Assembly (NCBI GenBank): GCA_024400545.1
Contig: JAKSMO010000021.1
Span: forward strand, 1-37,693
Reading direction: 5' to 3'
DNA length: 37,693 bases
Origin: Bacteroidales bacterium
GTDB lineage: Bacteria > Bacteroidota > Bacteroidia > Bacteroidales > P3
Shown here: in pieces, positions 1-7,440 of the stretch
Layout: each line of letters starts with the position of its first letter
Numbering within the stretch: the first letter of the stretch is position 1
Notes under the pieces: model-generated
Told to the model about the DNA's origin: nothing
Database searches by the model: none
The model's input: only the letters and a program-made list of their open reading frames with translations
Position numbers and translations under genes: made by a program

Positions 1-53
1 CATCCCTTGCGGGAGATTAATTCAGCCAACAGGTTATTCACCTTTTATTAATC

Positions 54-90
54 AAAAAAGCCCCCGCCCACTATCGGTGTTGGCGGGGGC
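54..90 (-). terminator. Intrinsic terminator of the leftward beta-barrel gene
   Basis: A 9-bp GC-rich stem (GCCCCCGCC at 60-68 pairs with 82-90) has a 13-base loop. On the minus strand it is followed by a run of six T (54-59 on the plus strand reads AAAAAA). It lies 22 bases past the stop codon of the gene ending at 113, so it most likely ends that transcript. Confidence 0.85.
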
Positions 91-112
91 TAGTAGTCTT
101 CGCTGAGAAGGC

Positions 113-718
113 TTAGAATCTGTAACTTACGCCTACTCCAATTTTGCTGGATCCGGAACCCAGATATGGGTTGCCCTTCCCATTGTACAGGAACTGTCCC
201 CACATCAGGTCGCCATAGATTCCAAAATGCTTGAAGGGATAGTATGTGGCGGAGATGCCGGCACCATATTCAAGCTGGGGCGAAAGCAATGGCACCCAGT
301 AGCTGCCAATAGTGGCATTGATCCGCAGGTCCCATCTGTCGGAAGAAAGGCCTGCGTTCTCAAGCACCCTATACGACATATCAAATCCATAATGCAGACC
401 AATTGTGCGGGTCTCAAGGCAGGGAAGGCTTGACGAATCCCATTTTGCAGCTTCACCTATTCCAAGGTGTGCTCCGATGCTAAGAGAGTTTGAAACACGG
501 AAAAGGTCGGCATCGATAGTGAAAGCTCCGCATGTGCCCATGCCTAAGGAACTATTGGTGAGGAGCATCTGGCCTGCGTCGATGTGGCTACCCGTTATGC
601 CGTAGCCAATCCTTATCGACCTATTAGCCATGTCGTTTCTCGGTGTGGTGTCTTGCGCATTACATACAGCCAAGACTGAGAAAACCACTACAAGTAACAT
701 CAAAAATTTTTTCTTCAT
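113..718 (-). CDS. Small outer-membrane beta-barrel protein
   Basis: This 201-residue protein opens with a clear signal peptide (MKKKF, then a hydrophobic core, cleavage near AVCNAQ). The mature part shows alternating hydrophobic/polar strands with many Gly and aromatic residues (for example IRIGYGITGS and IGVGVSYRF) and ends in a C-terminal Phe, as barrel proteins recognised by BamA do. I infer an 8- to 10-strand outer-membrane barrel of the OmpA-like/OmpW-like size class. No specific substrate or family can be named. It is a single-gene unit, with a TAnnTTTG promoter about 110 bases upstream of the ATG and an intrinsic terminator directly downstream. The neighbouring leftward gene at 1085-1696 has a similar layout but is not an obvious recent duplicate. 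Confidence 0.75.
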   Translation of the reverse strand: MKKKFLMLLVVVFSVLAVCNAQDTTPRNDMANRSIRIGYGITGSHIDAGQMLLTNSSLGMGTCGAFTIDADLFRVSNSLSIGAHLGIGEAAKWDSSSLPCLETRTIGLHYGFDMSYRVLENAGLSSDRWDLRINATIGSYWVPLLSPQLEYGAGISATYYPFKHFGIYGDLMWGQFLYNGKGNPYLGSGSSKIGVGVSYRF

Positions 719-1084
719 AACCTGTTTGATGAATTAATTTGGTAAGTAGGCTCTAAAAATTCAACTTTCTGTTCGTAGATGTTCAGCGGAGAGCCTGGTT
801 TAACCGCTTCGCACCTAAATTCAGACTGCAAAGATACAACTTTTTTCTTATTTAGACACAATTATTTCGCATTTTTGTTATATTTTATGGGGGGGGTGAT
901 TATCAATATGTTACACAAAAACAACATTTCTAATATCTGGGCTGCTGGTTGATTCCCAAGCGAGTTATTTGTTCTAATTGGAAAGAATTATAAATTATAT
1001 TCTTTAGAAAGATTGTTGACTTATTTTGCCATCTTTTTATGATTATGCACAATATAATAATGAAGGTGAAGATGGACAGTCAAT
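719..1084. other. Non-coding gap between the two leftward barrel genes
   Basis: No credible gene is visible in these 366 bases. The gap holds the promoter at 829-861 and a run of eight G at 889-896, which is C8 on the transcribed strand and about 30 bases upstream of the -33 element. An AT-rich stretch (about 900-1080) takes up the rest. I see no clear terminator for the upstream leftward gene that ends at 1085. Confidence 0.6.
829..861 (-). promoter_or_regulatory. Bacteroidales-type promoter for the 113-718 gene
   Basis: The minus strand reads TATCTTTG at 836-829, an exact match to the TAnnTTTG -7 consensus of the Bacteroidota housekeeping sigma factor. A TTG lies at 861-859, about 22 bases further upstream, where the -33 element is expected. 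The implied 5' leader is about 105 bases. Confidence 0.65.
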
Positions 1085-1696
1085 TTAGAATCTTGTGCCG
1101 AAGTTGATGCCGACAGTGTAGTTGGGGGCGATGCCGTTGCGCGGGCCGGCATACACTTCGGGGAGATTTTTGCTGTGGCCGAAGCCCGTAGCGACACAGT
1201 TGAACGAGAGTCCGAGGAAGGCGTTGTCGGTAATATAGTAGTTGGTGCCTATGCCGAAACCGAAATTGAATCCCCAGCGTCTCATGCGGCCATCTACGCC
1301 GTTGAGGGTGTACCTGTTGTCGGCCATGGTCACGCCGCAGATGAGGTCGCACCATGCTTGGAAGTTACCGAGTCTATCGCTGTATATGCGCTGCTCGAAG
1401 TTAAGGTAGTCGAAGCTAGCCGACTCGTCGTTTGCGGGAAGGTTGGTCAAGGCAAAGCCATAACGTAGGCCGGAGGTCTTTCTGCCGTTGTGCGAGATGC
1501 CGAAGAACACAGACGGAGTCAGGGCGTGGATGCTTTCCTCAGCGTTGCCAAACATCGAGACAGCGGGGTGGCCGAAATAGGTGGACACACCCATGTTGAC
1601 AGAGATTTCCAGCCCGATGTCAGTGCTGTCCTTCTGCGCGAAAGCCATGCCTGCAAAGAGCAAGGCGGCCAGAATTGCTGTGAGTCTTTTTTTCAT
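1085..1696 (-). CDS. Outer-membrane beta-barrel protein
   Basis: I place the start at 1696 rather than the longer open frame to 1750, because MKKRL begins a textbook signal peptide (hydrophobic LTAILAALLFAGMAFA, cleavage before QKDS). The extra 18 upstream residues would spoil it. The protein is then 203 residues. The mature part begins IGLEISVNMGVSTYFG and continues with amphipathic strands, ending in GINFGTRF with the C-terminal Phe of barrel proteins. I infer an outer-membrane barrel; no named family or ligand is evident. The gene is divergent from the AraC-type regulator at 1966, and their promoters lie about 100 bases apart. Control of this gene by that regulator is therefore plausible but unproven. 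Confidence 0.7.
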   Translation of the reverse strand: MKKRLTAILAALLFAGMAFAQKDSTDIGLEISVNMGVSTYFGHPAVSMFGNAEESIHALTPSVFFGISHNGRKTSGLRYGFALTNLPANDESASFDYLNFEQRIYSDRLGNFQAWCDLICGVTMADNRYTLNGVDGRMRRWGFNFGFGIGTNYYITDNAFLGLSFNCVATGFGHSKNLPEVYAGPRNGIAPNYTVGINFGTRF

Positions 1697-1827
1697 GATG
1701 TAGATTTTAAGAATATTAAACAAAAATAATTTTTGCATTCTTGAGCCCATTCTTTTATGTGCATTTTGATGTTATCGGCCTTATTTTCAATTATTTTTAT
1801 AAAACTTTTCGTTTCTTATTTCTGATG

Positions 1828-1835
1828 CAAAGGTA
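1828..1835 (-). promoter_or_regulatory. TAnnTTTG -7 element, leftward
   Basis: The minus strand reads TACCTTTG, an exact -7 consensus match, about 130 bases upstream of the ATG at 1696. The -33 element is not obvious. It is divergent from the promoter at 1932-1939. Confidence 0.5.
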
Positions 1836-1931
1836 CTACAAGCCAACAAAATACGAAAGGTTAATTGCACGGAAGAAATGGTAATTAACACGGAATTTTT
1901 CCGAAGATTTCTCTATTTCAAATAATTTTCG

Positions 1932-1939
1932 TACCTTTG
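1932..1939 (+). promoter_or_regulatory. TAnnTTTG -7 element for the AraC-type regulator
   Basis: The plus strand reads TACCTTTG, followed by GCAAAATA. It sits 26 bases before the ATG at 1966, giving a short leader. A degenerate TTTC lies about 20 bases upstream (near 1908) as a possible -33 element. Confidence 0.65.
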
Positions 1940-1965
1940 CAAAATATTTAAAATGCTATACCACA

Positions 1966-2853
1966 ATGCAGAAAGGCACTAGTCAAAGTATCCATGTAAT
2001 TGACAACTCCATTAGGGAGCAGATGCAGCTATTTGACCGCTATGGCGACAACTTCTTTAGCGACACCATCTCGCTAATCATGAATTTCGAACCATATTCG
2101 CACAAGGTCGTGGTCGGCCGTCCCACCCGCACGCCCGACCACCGCGTGATACTTGTCCGCCGTGGAACGACGACCATCAATGTTTCCTATAATGACTACA
2201 CCCTGAAAGAGGGTCACCTATTTGTCATTCCAGCAAACAGCGTGCTGATAAAAAAGGCACAGTCGGACGACTACAACGTATTCTGCATTGCATTCCGCAT
2301 CCCCGAAATCGATCATCTTGGTCTGATTGATTATAAAGAGAGCCACATAGCCCTTTCCGACTCCGACCGCCGCATGGTAGAGAACTATTTCCGACTGCTG
2401 GAACAGCTCATCAAAAACCAAAACACCAATCGGCGAAGCGTGAACCACCTGATAATTTCCCTGCTTTACAGCGTTTACTCGCTGTATCAGGAATCCGTTC
2501 GTCCTGTTCCCCCGGTGCGTCCTGACCGCTCTCAAGAAATAATGAACGGATTCACACGCCTGCTGCTCGAACAGGAATATCCCGCCCGCAAGATGGAATT
2601 CTATGCCGACAGGCTGAATATCACCAAAGGCCATCTGGCCGACGTGGTCAAAGAGGAATCAGGCAAGACGACTATGGAATGGATCAACGAGCGCACCATC
2701 CTTCTGGCACAGGCCATGCTGGCATCGACAGATGAGGTGATAGAGAAGATTGGCGAGAACTTGTACATCGGTGACGCTTCGCAGTTCATCAAGTTCTTCA
2801 AAAAACACACTGGCGAGACCCCCAACGAGTACCGCAGGCGCATGAAAGCCTAA
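1966..2853 (+). CDS. AraC-family transcriptional regulator
   Basis: This is a 295-residue protein. The N-terminal part (about 40-140) has the beta-rich, cupin-like pattern of AraC ligand-sensing domains: a strand, then LKEGHLFVIPANS where AraC proteins carry a G-x-hydrophobic-x-P motif. The C-terminal part (about 195-295) has the two helix-turn-helix units of AraC/XylS regulators. The first is centred on the YADRLNITKGHLADVVKEES segment and the second on GENLYIGDASQFIKFFKKHT, ending in the family signature GETPNEYRRR. It probably binds DNA as a dimer and activates or represses nearby genes. The divergent barrel gene is the natural candidate target; the downstream duplicated gene at 3086 is another. 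The ligand is unknown. Confidence 0.88.
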   Translation: MQKGTSQSIHVIDNSIREQMQLFDRYGDNFFSDTISLIMNFEPYSHKVVVGRPTRTPDHRVILVRRGTTTINVSYNDYTLKEGHLFVIPANSVLIKKAQSDDYNVFCIAFRIPEIDHLGLIDYKESHIALSDSDRRMVENYFRLLEQLIKNQNTNRRSVNHLIISLLYSVYSLYQESVRPVPPVRPDRSQEIMNGFTRLLLEQEYPARKMEFYADRLNITKGHLADVVKEESGKTTMEWINERTILLAQAMLASTDEVIEKIGENLYIGDASQFIKFFKKHTGETPNEYRRRMKA

Positions 2854-3048
2854 TCAACTACCAAGATTGGTGGATAGATGTTTCGCACCTGAACATCTTG
2901 AAATCTGAACATCCCCCTTTTGCACTACTTCACAGTGCTGCCGTGGCACAGTGCTCTGCCCCATCGACACTGTCCGCCACCCACAAGCCAAGTCTTTTCA
3001 GTCAAACCAAGAAAAAAGCGTCAAGCAATTTCATGGGAAGACAGATCG

Positions 3049-3681
3049 CACAATAAATAATGTCGATCTGCGTTTCACCTATGTTATGAAACAGCGGCGC
3101 AGTCTTGGTTATTTTGTTATTGCTTTGGCGTTTACTTGCACTCCGGCATTTACCGCCGTTGCGCAGAACCCTCATGCCGCATATCCTACTTATGTGGGGA
3201 AGGTCAGTCCCCATCATCCTTCTCATATCCGCAAGGCCAGAAGTATCACATCGCTGCAGCCAAGTGGTTTCGACATATTGGCCGACATGGGCAGCATCAC
3301 CCCTGTATTGATGGATGGCAATCTGGAGAGAAGTATTTTCACCACCTCCCTGGCCGCAGCATACAAAATCACTTTTTTGCAACATTTCAGCCTGTCGGTG
3401 GGGGTAGGTGCTCGACTCATCATCAGCAGCCTTTTAGTCACACCGCAAGTCTGCCTGGCCTACCAACCGCATTCGGTTAATTTCCAGCTTGCATGGGAAC
3501 ACGCTGCCATAGAGGGCGACTACAGCCTGGTGTATTTTGGCTTCTCTAAAGGATTGGGTCTTCGTGTCGGCCTCCTTCAGTGGAACAATCATTCCCTCTC
3601 CGCCTTCTACACCCTCACGGCCACCATACCTATCCGGCCAGCACACTAGAATGCGAGGTATTTTTGCCATAGATTGAGAAA
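3049..3681 (+). repeat. Copy A of a duplicated gene unit
   Basis: The segment resembles 16736-17366 beyond the coding sequence. Upstream, both copies share CACAATAAATAATG followed by a near-identical ATCTGCGTTTCA...ATGTTATGAAACAGCGGC. Downstream of the stop both share TTTTTGCCAT(A/G)GATTGAGAAA. The two units are in the same orientation and bracket about 13 kb. The shared flanks show that one DNA event copied gene plus flanks. Confidence 0.75.
3086..3649 (+). CDS. Exported protein of unknown family, copy A
   Basis: I place the start at the ATG of MKQRRSLGYF. A longer frame opens at 2951, but the alignment to the paralogue at 16774 and the signal peptide (hydrophobic FVIALAFTCTPAFTAVAQ) both begin here. 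The mature protein has about 160 residues. It starts with a striking His/Pro/Tyr-rich stretch (HAAYPTYVGKVSPHH, then HIRKAR), followed by LADMGSIT and beta-rich segments with Gly/aromatic patterning (FSLSVGVGARLI, YSLVYFGFSKGLGLR) ending in TIPIRP. This could be a small outer-membrane barrel or a periplasmic protein. I do not recognise the family. By hand alignment about 134 of 187 positions are identical to copy B. Nothing nearby fixes a function. Confidence 0.65.
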   Translation: MKQRRSLGYFVIALAFTCTPAFTAVAQNPHAAYPTYVGKVSPHHPSHIRKARSITSLQPSGFDILADMGSITPVLMDGNLERSIFTTSLAAAYKITFLQHFSLSVGVGARLIISSLLVTPQVCLAYQPHSVNFQLAWEHAAIEGDYSLVYFGFSKGLGLRVGLLQWNNHSLSAFYTLTATIPIRPAH

Positions 3682-3695
3682 AAATCGTATCTTTG
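3663..3695 (+). promoter_or_regulatory. Promoter for the 3805-5111 gene pair
   Basis: TTTG at 3663-3666 and TATCTTTG at 3688-3695, separated by 21 bases, match the Bacteroidota -33/-7 arrangement. The ATG at 3805 is about 110 bases downstream. The -33 part lies inside the downstream flank shared with copy B, but the -7 part is not preserved after copy B. Confidence 0.6.
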
Positions 3696-3804
3696 CAAAA
3701 ATGGAATTGAATTCCATATTTGCATAAGAAATATGCACAATAGTGATACTCAAACTATTCATTGCATTACTTGCCATTAAATATTATTCAAAATAGACAT
3801 TATT

Positions 3805-4446
3805 ATGAAAGTGATCTTAACTGGTGCGACGGGCTATGTGGGCGAGGGTGTGCTGCTGGCCCTGCTGGATGACCAGCGAATTGAAAAGGTGCTGTCGGTA
3901 GGCCGCCACAGCTGCGGTGTGTCGCACCCCAAATTGGAAGAATATCTGCTGCCCGACTTGATGGCACTGCAGGCTGGCGATACGCGGCTGAGCGGTTACG
4001 ATGTGGTGTTCTTTATAGCCGGCATCACCTCGGTGGGTACGCCTAAGGATGTGTATAAGGTTATCAGCCAGGATATTCCCGTGCATTTTGCCGAGATAAT
4101 GCCTTGCAAGGATCAGCTGTCGTTCATCTACCTGAGCGGTATGGGCACCACCGACAAGGGCCGCCAATACTGGCAGAAGGTGAAGAGTGGCACCGAGCAG
4201 CGCATTGCCGGCATGGGATTCAGGCACGCCTACGGCTGGAGACCCTGCTTCATGACACCTTATAAAGGGCAGAAATCCAAGCAGGTGAAGGCGCAGAAGG
4301 CGGCCAAGCTGTTCTATCCACTGTTCCGCCTGCTGGGCATGGCCTGCACGATGACCGAGATGGTGGATGCCATGTATAAGGCCTGTACCGAAGGGTATCA
4401 TAAGCCCACGGTGGAAGCCCGCGACATTATCCGACTAGCAAAATAA
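3805..4446 (+). CDS. NAD(P)-binding Rossmann protein (atypical SDR, epimerase-like)
   Basis: This 213-residue protein opens with a classic dinucleotide-binding loop, ILTGATGYVGEGVL (GxxGxxG, residues about 4-17). A second-strand Arg (SVGRHS) suggests NADP(H) preference. YDVVFFIAGITSVG (about 68-81) matches the NNAG-like strand 4 of the atypical short-chain dehydrogenase group, and FIYLSGMGT matches strand 5. The full Tyr-x-x-x-Lys catalytic pair is not convincingly present, so it may be a redox sensor or carrier rather than a classic dehydrogenase. Its length is close to small NmrA/YbjT-like proteins. It is followed after 38 bases by a flavoprotein gene, and the two probably share a transcript from the promoter at 3663-3695, suggesting a small redox pair. 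Confidence 0.75.
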   Translation: MKVILTGATGYVGEGVLLALLDDQRIEKVLSVGRHSCGVSHPKLEEYLLPDLMALQAGDTRLSGYDVVFFIAGITSVGTPKDVYKVISQDIPVHFAEIMPCKDQLSFIYLSGMGTTDKGRQYWQKVKSGTEQRIAGMGFRHAYGWRPCFMTPYKGQKSKQVKAQKAAKLFYPLFRLLGMACTMTEMVDAMYKACTEGYHKPTVEARDIIRLAK

Positions 4447-4484
4447 TCATGGAATCAATCAATTAAGCACAATATTACACGAAC

Positions 4485-5111
4485 ATGAAAGTATTACTTA
4501 TCAATGGAAGCCCCCGACGTGAGGGCAATACGAATGTGGCTTTGAACGAGATAGCCAAGCAGCTGAACCAACAAGGCGTGGAGAGCGAGATGCTTTGGGT
4601 GGGCAACAATGCCGTGCGTGGCTGTATAGCTTGTGGGGCCTGCAAGGCAAATGGAGACAACCGCTGTGTATTTGGCGACCAGGATATTTGCAACGAGGTG
4701 ATAGCCAAGATGGAGGAGTGTGATGCCATTGTGATAGGCGCTCCCGTGTACTACGGACAACCTGCTGCTCAGGCCCTTGCCATCCAGCAGCGAATGATGT
4801 ATGCCGGCAGTGCGGTATTCCAGGGCAAATTGGCAGCCGCCGTGTGTGTATGCCGCCGAGGCGGAGCCACCGCAGCATTCCAGACATTGCAGATGCCATT
4901 CCAGATGTGCAACATGGCCCTAGTGGGATCGCAATATTGGAACATAGCCTACGGCCGCGCAGAAGGCGAGTCGGCCCAAGACATCGAAGGCATGCAGACC
5001 ATGCGCACCCTGGCCAACAATATGGCATGGATGCTGAAGAAGATGCACGGCATAGCTACCACCGATGCTCCTGAAAGCGAGCCTTGGGCACCCATGCACT
5101 TCATTAGATAG
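4485..5111 (+). CDS. NADPH-dependent FMN reductase / iron-sulfur flavoprotein-like
   Basis: This 208-residue flavodoxin-fold protein has the N-terminal FMN-phosphate loop LLINGSPRREGNTN (residues about 4-17). The segment GCIACGACKANGDNRC (about 45-60) gives the compact cysteine set seen in iron-sulfur flavoproteins and in many FMN_red/flavodoxin-2 members. The next loop, IVIGAPVYYGQPAAQ (about 85-99), binds the isoalloxazine ring in this family. It should transfer electrons from NAD(P)H to quinones, iron-sulfur proteins or other acceptors in the cytoplasm; the physiological partner is unknown. It lies 38 bases behind the Rossmann gene, in the same orientation. An intact iron-sulfur cluster is possible but not certain from the Cys spacing alone. 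Confidence 0.82.
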   Translation: MKVLLINGSPRREGNTNVALNEIAKQLNQQGVESEMLWVGNNAVRGCIACGACKANGDNRCVFGDQDICNEVIAKMEECDAIVIGAPVYYGQPAAQALAIQQRMMYAGSAVFQGKLAAAVCVCRRGGATAAFQTLQMPFQMCNMALVGSQYWNIAYGRAEGESAQDIEGMQTMRTLANNMAWMLKKMHGIATTDAPESEPWAPMHFIR

Positions 5112-5169
5112 CCGAATAGGTAGTCCGCTGGCAGAAGATTTGTTTCAGTCATACAATAATTCGGCTCAG

Positions 5170-5186
5170 TTTGCGTTATACGCAAA
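5170..5186. repeat. Short palindrome before the DUF1703-type gene
   Basis: TTTGCG-TTATA-CGCAAA is a perfect 6-bp inverted repeat with a 5-base centre, ending 15 bases before the ATG at 5202. It could be an operator or a leader hairpin blocking translation initiation; it is too short to be sure. There is no T-run after it, so it is not a terminator. Confidence 0.35.
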
Positions 5187-5201
5187 ATAATAACTATTAT
5201 C

Positions 5202-6764
5202 ATGGGCACTACTTTGCAGCGACTTCCGATTGGAATACAGGGTTTTGAGAAAATCCGTGAAGAGGGTTTTCTCTATGTAGATAAGACTCGTCAGGTCTAT
5301 GACCTTACGCATACCAATCAGTATTATTTCCTCTCCCGTCCACGCCGATTCGGCAAGAGCCTGCTGCTCTCCACCATCCGGCACTATTACGAGGGCCGGC
5401 GCGACCTGTTCGAAGGACTGTACATCGCCACCGTGGAGAAGGAGTGGAAGAAGCACCCGGTGCTGTATCTGGACTTGAATACAAATAAGTTCGACAAGCC
5501 AGAGGTGCTGGAAAGCAAACTGGACGACACACTTCACGAATGGGAAGAGGTCTATGGCGCTCCCGACCGCAATTTGCCATTGGGTATGCGTTTTGAAAAG
5601 GTGATTAGAAAAGCCCACGAGAAGACCGGCCTGCGCACAGTGATTTTGGTTGACGAGTACGACAAGCCCATGCTGCAGGCCATCGGCAACACCGAGCTGC
5701 AGGATGCCTACCGCGCTACGTTGAAAGGCTTTTATGGCGCATTGAAGTCGATGGACGAGCACATCCAGTTTGCCATGCTTACGGGAGTGACCAAGTTTGG
5801 CAAGGTGAGTGTGTTCAGCGACCTGAACAACCTCAAGGATATATCGATGGACCGCCGATACTACGACATCTGCGGCATCACCGAGGAAGAGCTCTTGGCG
5901 AACTTCCCCGCCCATATCGACCGCCTGGCCGAGGCCAACAGGCTGACACGTGACGAATGTATTGAGCGATTGCGCAAGCAATATGACGGATATCATTTTG
6001 AGGAAACTGCTCTTGGTGTTTACAATCCTTTCAGCGTACTGAACACCTTTGACCGGCAGAAATTCGGCAGCTATTGGTTCGAGACTGGCACGCCCTCGTA
6101 TCTGGCCTATCTTCTGCGCACCCACAACTACAACCTCGAGCAGATGGCCACTTGCCAGACGTCGGCCAAGGTGCTCAACAGCGTTGATGCCAACAGCACC
6201 AACCCCATCCCCGTCATCTATCAGAGCGGGTACCTCACCATCAAAGGCTACGATGAGGAGTTTGGAACTTATCAGCTGGGTTTCCCAAACAAAGAGGTGG
6301 AATCGGGTTTCGTTGACTACCTGATGGCTTATTACACTCCGCTGAATGACACCGAGACAGCCTTCAACATTCAGTGCTTCGTGCAGGATGTCCGCGCCGG
6401 CCGCACCGAGCAGTTCCTGGAACGTCTGCGCAGCCTCTTTGCCGACACCCCCTACGAACTGGTCAAGGATTTGGAGAACCATTATCAAAACGTTATCTGG
6501 ATTGTGGCCAAGCTGATGGGCTTCTATGTGCAGGCTGAATACCGCACCAGTCGCGGCCGCATAGACCTGGTGCTGAAAGCCCCCGACTACTGCTATGTGA
6601 TGGAGTTTAAACTCGACGGCACCGCCGAGGAGGCTCTGGCGCAGATCAAAGACCGCAACTACACACTCCCCTTCCAGCTCGACGGACAGAAAATTATCCG
6701 CATAGGCCTCAACTTCTCCAAGGAGCACCGCAATATCGAGCGGTACGTGGTGGAGGAGTGTTAG
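5202..6764 (+). CDS. AAA-ATPase-like / PD-(D/E)XK nuclease-like protein (DUF1703 type)
   Basis: This 520-residue protein matches the large Bacteroidota family that joins an AAA-ATPase-like domain to a C-terminal PD-(D/E)XK nuclease-like domain. The opening IGIQGFEKIREEGFLYVDKT is the family hallmark. Walker A is SRPRRFGKSLLLS (about 45-57) and Walker B is VILVDEYDKPM (about 147-157). At the C-terminus GRIDLVL then YVMEFKLDG (about 450-470) give the D and ExK of the nuclease fold. Family members often occur in many copies per genome and their cellular role is not settled; defence, regulation or selfish spread have all been considered. It is flanked by unrelated genes and a short palindrome. 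The length is normal and there is no frameshift. Confidence 0.88.
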   Translation: MGTTLQRLPIGIQGFEKIREEGFLYVDKTRQVYDLTHTNQYYFLSRPRRFGKSLLLSTIRHYYEGRRDLFEGLYIATVEKEWKKHPVLYLDLNTNKFDKPEVLESKLDDTLHEWEEVYGAPDRNLPLGMRFEKVIRKAHEKTGLRTVILVDEYDKPMLQAIGNTELQDAYRATLKGFYGALKSMDEHIQFAMLTGVTKFGKVSVFSDLNNLKDISMDRRYYDICGITEEELLANFPAHIDRLAEANRLTRDECIERLRKQYDGYHFEETALGVYNPFSVLNTFDRQKFGSYWFETGTPSYLAYLLRTHNYNLEQMATCQTSAKVLNSVDANSTNPIPVIYQSGYLTIKGYDEEFGTYQLGFPNKEVESGFVDYLMAYYTPLNDTETAFNIQCFVQDVRAGRTEQFLERLRSLFADTPYELVKDLENHYQNVIWIVAKLMGFYVQAEYRTSRGRIDLVLKAPDYCYVMEFKLDGTAEEALAQIKDRNYTLPFQLDGQKIIRIGLNFSKEHRNIERYVVEEC

Positions 6765-6879
6765 AAGGGAAATTAGGACTCATATCCCTTGTTTCATGGA
6801 TTTGCAATATCATTGCAAATGATACTAACATAGTCAATCAAATTAATGTTGATTGAAGTCGGCCGTGTTACTTTTTCGT

Positions 6880-6887
6880 TATTTTTG
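6880..6887 (+). promoter_or_regulatory. TAnnTTTG -7 element for the sigma-factor locus
   Basis: TATTTTTG matches the -7 consensus, 43 bases before the ATG at 6931. A TTG at 6853-6855 is slightly far for a -33 element. The match suggests that basal expression of the locus uses the housekeeping sigma. Confidence 0.5.
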
Positions 6888-6930
6888 CATCTAACGTATA
6901 AAAGAAGGTTCACACGAGGTAACAATTGAT

Positions 6931-7440
6931 ATGAGCCGAAAAGAGGCAAAACATATAGAATTTGAGCAGATGCTGCGCCGCTCTCGCCGCATCCTGTATA
7001 GCGTATGCCTTGCTTTCACCGATTGCCAGCCCGCCAACATCGATGACCTCTATCAAGAAATCGTTGCCAACCTCTGGCATGGATGGCCAAAATTCCGTGG
7101 CGAAAGCGACCCCACTACATGGGTCTATCGCATCGCCCTCAACACCGCAGGTATGGAACTGCGAAAAAGGGGCAAAAGAGAACTATTGAGATCTCACCCC
7201 ATTGACCCATGCCTACTTGACAGCCTTGCCGAGGCCTCCGACCCACGAAGAGCAGAACTCTACGAACTCATAGACCTCTTGCCTGATGAGGAGAAGAAGC
7301 TCCTGCTCCTCCACCTTGACCACCTCACTCATGCCCAAATTGCCCAAATTGCCGGCACCTCCGAAAATGCCGTCAAACAGCACCTATACAGAATACGCAA
7401 AAAATTAATCCAACTACATAAACATGAAGATGGAAAATAA
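6931..7440 (+). CDS. ECF-like RNA polymerase sigma factor
   Basis: This 169-residue protein is the typical size for a group 4 (ECF) sigma factor. Region 2 runs about 10-85 and includes DDLYQEIVANLWHGWPKFRG and TTWVYRIALNTA, the -10-binding and core-binding helices. Region 4 (about 115-165) has LTHAQIAQIAGTSENAVKQH, the -35-binding helix-turn-helix. There is no region 1 or 3. Its stop codon lies 17 bases inside the next gene, which encodes a membrane protein, the usual sigma/anti-sigma arrangement. I infer an envelope-sensing switch, possibly autoregulated. The targets are unknown, and I see no duplicated promoter motif that would reveal them. Confidence 0.88.
   Translation: MSRKEAKHIEFEQMLRRSRRILYSVCLAFTDCQPANIDDLYQEIVANLWHGWPKFRGESDPTTWVYRIALNTAGMELRKRGKRELLRSHPIDPCLLDSLAEASDPRRAELYELIDLLPDEEKKLLLLHLDHLTHAQIAQIAGTSENAVKQHLYRIRKKLIQLHKHEDGK

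Noticed and set aside
2951-3085. Upstream extension of copy A to an ATG at 2951
   Set aside because: It would place 45 residues before a clean signal peptide, and copy B does not share it.
5166-6728. A 520-codon open frame on the minus strand opposite the DUF1703-type gene
   Set aside because: It mirrors the codon periodicity of the plus-strand gene, which has clear Walker and nuclease motifs. Its translation has no signal, motif or family pattern.
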